The notes under the pieces are model-generated. The model was not told the DNA's origin, did no database searches, and saw only the letters and a program-made list of their open reading frames with translations. The position numbers and the translations under genes were made by a program. Shown piece after piece: positions 5,912 to 8,149 of a DNA stretch of 8,149 bases. Location: NCBI GenBank assembly GCA_045651685.1, contig JAZRSV010000024.1, forward strand, positions 1-8,149, read 5' to 3'. The first letter of the stretch is position 1. Every line of letters starts with the position of its first letter. This stretch comes from CAKVLS01 sp045651685. GTDB lineage: Bacteria; Bacillota; Clostridia; Christensenellales; UBA1242.

Positions 5912-6802
5912 TTATTCTAAAATACTGTTTGCACATGCCAAAAACTTTTTAATTTTTGCAAAGTCTGCATTGGCAACTTTATTATAAATTAATGGTTGTC
6001 CTAAAGTATCTTTGTATGTGTTAAGATCGCAGTTTGACATATATAACATAGCTTTTGAATATACAGATACGATATCAGTGCCTTTTAACAATTTGTCTGG
6101 CACATTGTATGCAAGCAATTCTACAAAATAACGGTTATAATCATTTGCGTTAATCCATTTGTTTAATATCATTGTCTTACGCAAATTTTTTAGTATTCTT
6201 ACTATTTTTTTATAATTGCCCTTGCTTGCTTTGTCTTTTTTCTCAATAGACTCGGTATATTGAAAAAGTCTAAATGCTTCTTCTTTTTTGCTTACAGCAT
6301 TCCAAAACATAATTTTGCCTTCTTTATCAAGGCGGTCAAAAGTACCAAATCTTATTAATAAGTTTAGATTAAGTTCTTTTTTGCATAGTACCTTGATACC
6401 GTTGTTTATCCAGATAAGTTTTGTTTCTGGACCAAAGTACATTGCAACTTTCGCAAAAAATACTTCTAAAAATTCGTGAGAAGTTCCATTAATACTAACG
6501 GCTTTTCTTGCTTTTGCATTTTTTGCTTCTTCAAGATTTTTTTTGTAATTTTTGTTAGCAAGTATCATTTGAGGATCGCTATTTGTTATAGCAATTTCTA
6601 ACTCGCCTTCTTCTTCTATAAATGTGTTGTTTGTATAGTCACCTATTGCAAAAACCCTGATATAATCAGGGCTAATTGCAGGTAATTTTGTTGCAACATC
6701 ACTCAATGAGCGAGTTATTATTTCTATAACTTTTTCGTAAAACACTTGAACTTTTTCTTTAGATTTTTCTGCTGAAAATTGTTCTACTAAAGTTGTATCC
6801 AT
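5912..6802 (-). CDS. Protein of unassigned function with nucleotidyltransferase-fold-like motifs
   Basis: This 296-residue soluble protein is second in the serS operon. No firm family can be named. Residues 51-72 contain FAIGDYTNNTFI followed by GELEIAI, which fits the nucleotidyltransferase active-site pattern hG[GS]-x(9-13)-[DE]h[DE]h with Asp in place of the second Gly/Ser and Glu-Leu-Glu (E67, E69) as the acidic pair. Further on, KGNYKKIVRILKNLR (194-208) resembles the conserved helix of OAS/CD-NTase-like nucleotidyltransferases. Where a third Asp is expected, the strand LNLNLLI (144-150) offers only Asn, so activity may be altered or lost. ATG at 6802 is preferred because AGGAG lies 8 nt upstream; an in-frame TTG one codon earlier is possible. 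It lies 18 bp after serS with no promoter between, so co-transcription is likely. The NTase assignment is inference. Confidence 0.6.
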   Translation of the reverse strand: MDTTLVEQFSAEKSKEKVQVFYEKVIEIITRSLSDVATKLPAISPDYIRVFAIGDYTNNTFIEEEGELEIAITNSDPQMILANKNYKKNLEEAKNAKARKAVSINGTSHEFLEVFFAKVAMYFGPETKLIWINNGIKVLCKKELNLNLLIRFGTFDRLDKEGKIMFWNAVSKKEEAFRLFQYTESIEKKDKASKGNYKKIVRILKNLRKTMILNKWINANDYNRYFVELLAYNVPDKLLKGTDIVSVYSKAMLYMSNCDLNTYKDTLGQPLIYNKVANADFAKIKKFLACANSILE

Positions 6803-6810
6803 CAAAAGTA

Positions 6811-6815
6811 CTCCT
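6811..6815 (-). promoter_or_regulatory. Ribosome binding site deciding the start of the NTase-like gene
   Basis: AGGAG on the - strand is 8 nt from the ATG at 6802 and 5 nt from the TTG at 6805. The 8-nt spacing is nearer the usual optimum, so ATG is the better start. The site lies in the short gap just after the serS stop. Confidence 0.7.
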
Positions 6816-6820
6816 ATTTG

Positions 6821-8110
6821 TTATTTTTTAGGCTCGATAACTGTTTTGCCACCCATATATGGTTGTAAAACTTTTGGTATTGTGACGCTACCATCTGCTT
6901 GCAAATGATTTTCTACAAATGCGATAAGCATTCTTGGTGGTGCTACTACTGTGTTATTTAATGTATGTGCAAATACATTAGCGCCGTTTTGATCTTTATA
7001 TTTGATGCCTAGTCTACGAGCTTGTGCATCTGTTAGGTTTGAGCAAGAACCAACTTCAAAGTATTTCTTTTGTCTTGGGCTCCAAGCTTCGATGTCGCAG
7101 CTCTTATATTTTAGGTCAGCAAGGTCACCACTGCAGCAAATAAGTTGTCTAACTGGTATTTCCATGCTTACAAACAAATCTATAGTATAATTCCACATTT
7201 TGTTATACCATTCTTCGCTTTCTTCTGGTTTGCATACTACTATCATTTCTTGTTTTTCGAATTGATGTATACGATAAATACCACGCTCTTCTATACCGTG
7301 TGCGCCTTTTTCTTTTCTAAAGCATGGGCTGTAGCTTGTTAGAGTTATTGGTAGCTTGTTGCCATCTAAAATTTGACCCATAAAGCGACCAATCATAGAG
7401 TGTTCACTTGTACCGATAAGGTATAGATCCTCACCCTCAATCTTGTACATCATGTTTTCCATCTCGTCAAAACTCATAACACCAGTAACTACTTCGCTAC
7501 GAATCATATAAGGTGGGATAACATAAGTAAAGTCCTTGTCTATCATAAAGTCTCTAGCATAAGTTAATATTGCGCTGTGCAAACGGGCAATATCGCCTAG
7601 TAGATAATAAAAACCTTGACCACTAGTTCTGCGTGCGCTGTCAACATCAATACCGTTTAGCTTTTCTAAAATTTCTGTATGATATGGTATTTCAAAATCA
7701 GGCACTTTTGCTTCTAAAAATTTTACACCTTCAACATTTTTTGTGTCGTTTTCACCAAGTGGAACATCATCAGCAATGATGTTTGGAATGGTCATCATTA
7801 TTTTTTTAATTTTTGCAGCAAGTTCTTCTTCTTGTACTTCTAACTCTGCTACTTTTTCGTTATTCTTTACTACTTGTGCTTTTATTTCGTTGGCTTCTTC
7901 TATCTTTTTCTCTTTCATAAGAGCGCCAATTTGAGCACTTAATTTGTTGCGAGTACCTCTTAAAGTATCTACTTGTTGTTTTACGCTACGGAACTCTTTA
8001 TCTAAAACAATAACTTCATCAACCAAGGACAATTTATGCTCCTGGAATTTCTTTTTGATGTTATTTTTTACTAATTCTGGGTTTTGTCTAATAAGTTCTA
8101 TATCTAACAT
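6821..8110 (-). CDS. serS: Seryl-tRNA synthetase
   Basis: This 429-residue cytosolic class II synthetase charges tRNA-Ser (and tRNA-Sec where present) with serine; the length is usual. The N-terminal arm (about 30-105) is a long charged coiled coil that grips the long variable arm of tRNA-Ser. The catalytic core shows GTSEHS (233-238, serine pocket), motif 2 CFRKEKGAHG...RGIYRIHQFEKQE (263-288, R265 contacting ATP), FEVGSCSNLTDAQARR and motif 3 ending in R393, then the usual DGSVTIP...LQPYMGG end. Motif 3 reads NNTVVAPPR rather than the common bacterial NGSGLAVGR, and GTSEH replaces the usual PTAEV, so it resembles an archaeal-like branch. ATG at 8110 is backed by GGAGGAG (8117-8123) with a 6-nt spacer. 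It leads a two-gene unit. Confidence 0.97.
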   Translation of the reverse strand: MLDIELIRQNPELVKNNIKKKFQEHKLSLVDEVIVLDKEFRSVKQQVDTLRGTRNKLSAQIGALMKEKKIEEANEIKAQVVKNNEKVAELEVQEEELAAKIKKIMMTIPNIIADDVPLGENDTKNVEGVKFLEAKVPDFEIPYHTEILEKLNGIDVDSARRTSGQGFYYLLGDIARLHSAILTYARDFMIDKDFTYVIPPYMIRSEVVTGVMSFDEMENMMYKIEGEDLYLIGTSEHSMIGRFMGQILDGNKLPITLTSYSPCFRKEKGAHGIEERGIYRIHQFEKQEMIVVCKPEESEEWYNKMWNYTIDLFVSMEIPVRQLICCSGDLADLKYKSCDIEAWSPRQKKYFEVGSCSNLTDAQARRLGIKYKDQNGANVFAHTLNNTVVAPPRMLIAFVENHLQADGSVTIPKVLQPYMGGKTVIEPKK

Positions 8111-8116
8111 AAATTT

Positions 8117-8123
8117 CTCCTCC
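8117..8123 (-). promoter_or_regulatory. Strong ribosome binding site of serS
   Basis: GGAGGAG lies 6 nt before the ATG and is highly complementary to the 16S rRNA 3' end. It fixes the start at 8110 and predicts efficient translation. Confidence 0.85.
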
Positions 8124-8138
8124 TATTGATATTTAATT

Positions 8139-8144
8139 ATTATA
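8139..8144 (-). promoter_or_regulatory. Possible -10 box of the serS promoter
   Basis: TATAAT on the - strand lies 28 nt upstream of the serS ATG; its -35 partner would be beyond the window edge. If this is the promoter, the leader is only about 20 nt, too short for a T-box riboswitch. The region is so AT-rich that a chance match is quite possible. Confidence 0.3.
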
Positions 8145-8149
8145 ATATA

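Noticed and set aside
6803..6805. TTG codon one position before the ATG as the start of the NTase-like gene
   Set aside because: Spacing to the AGGAG site is only 5 nt, while the ATG has 8 nt; ATG is also the stronger initiator. It changes the protein by a single residue.
8111..8149. T-box riboswitch in the serS leader
   Set aside because: Only 39 bp of upstream sequence is present. No T-box consensus or terminator is seen in it, and a possible -10 box lies too close to the start for such a leader.
1..8149. CRISPR arrays, insertion sequences, prophage or integration sites
   Set aside because: No regularly spaced repeats, transposase or integrase motifs, or terminal inverted repeats were seen. 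The partial tRNA shows no duplicated 3' end inside the window.

Overview
This window comes from an AT-rich bacterial genome. It has strong GGAGG-type ribosome binding sites, intrinsic terminators ending in T-tracts, TTG as well as ATG starts, and TAA stops on all six protein genes. This points to a low-GC member of the Bacillota, probably an uncultured Clostridia-like lineage; a finer placement cannot be made by eye. The reading frames use TGG for tryptophan, and the partial tRNA at the left edge looks like tRNA-Trp with C at anticodon positions 34 and 35, so the standard genetic code applies.

Layout, left to right: (1) the 5' part of a tRNA-Trp gene on the - strand, cut by the window edge, with its own near-consensus promoter. 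(2) A - strand cluster read from right to left: a very unusual 634-residue PadR-type regulator with a long acidic/polar linker and four C-terminal membrane helices, then an ABC ATPase, then a six-helix ABC-2-type permease with a large external domain, ending in a clear intrinsic terminator. (3) A divergent + strand gene for a YgjP/DUF45 zinc metallopeptidase-like protein, ending in a strong hairpin terminator that could work from both sides. (4) A 199-bp convergent gap rich in inverted repeats. (5) A - strand pair: serS (seryl-tRNA synthetase) followed after 18 bp by a protein of unassigned function that has degenerate nucleotidyltransferase-fold motifs.

The most interesting unit is the PadR-membrane protein / ATPase / permease cluster. 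The ATPase has a glutamate in place of the usual Q-loop glutamine, as in bacitracin and lantibiotic immunity exporters. The regulator carries its DNA-binding domain and a membrane domain in one chain. The ATPase and regulator promoters each contain a perfect palindrome in an operator-like position. A reasonable inference is a self-contained, membrane-tethered control circuit for an envelope or antimicrobial-peptide ABC exporter. The substrate and the signal are not visible in the sequence.

The second point of interest is the serS operon. The synthetase has sequence signatures closer to an archaeal-like branch of SerRS than to the textbook bacterial form, and its partner may be a catalytically altered nucleotidyltransferase. 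There is no gene-free stretch longer than 300 bases.
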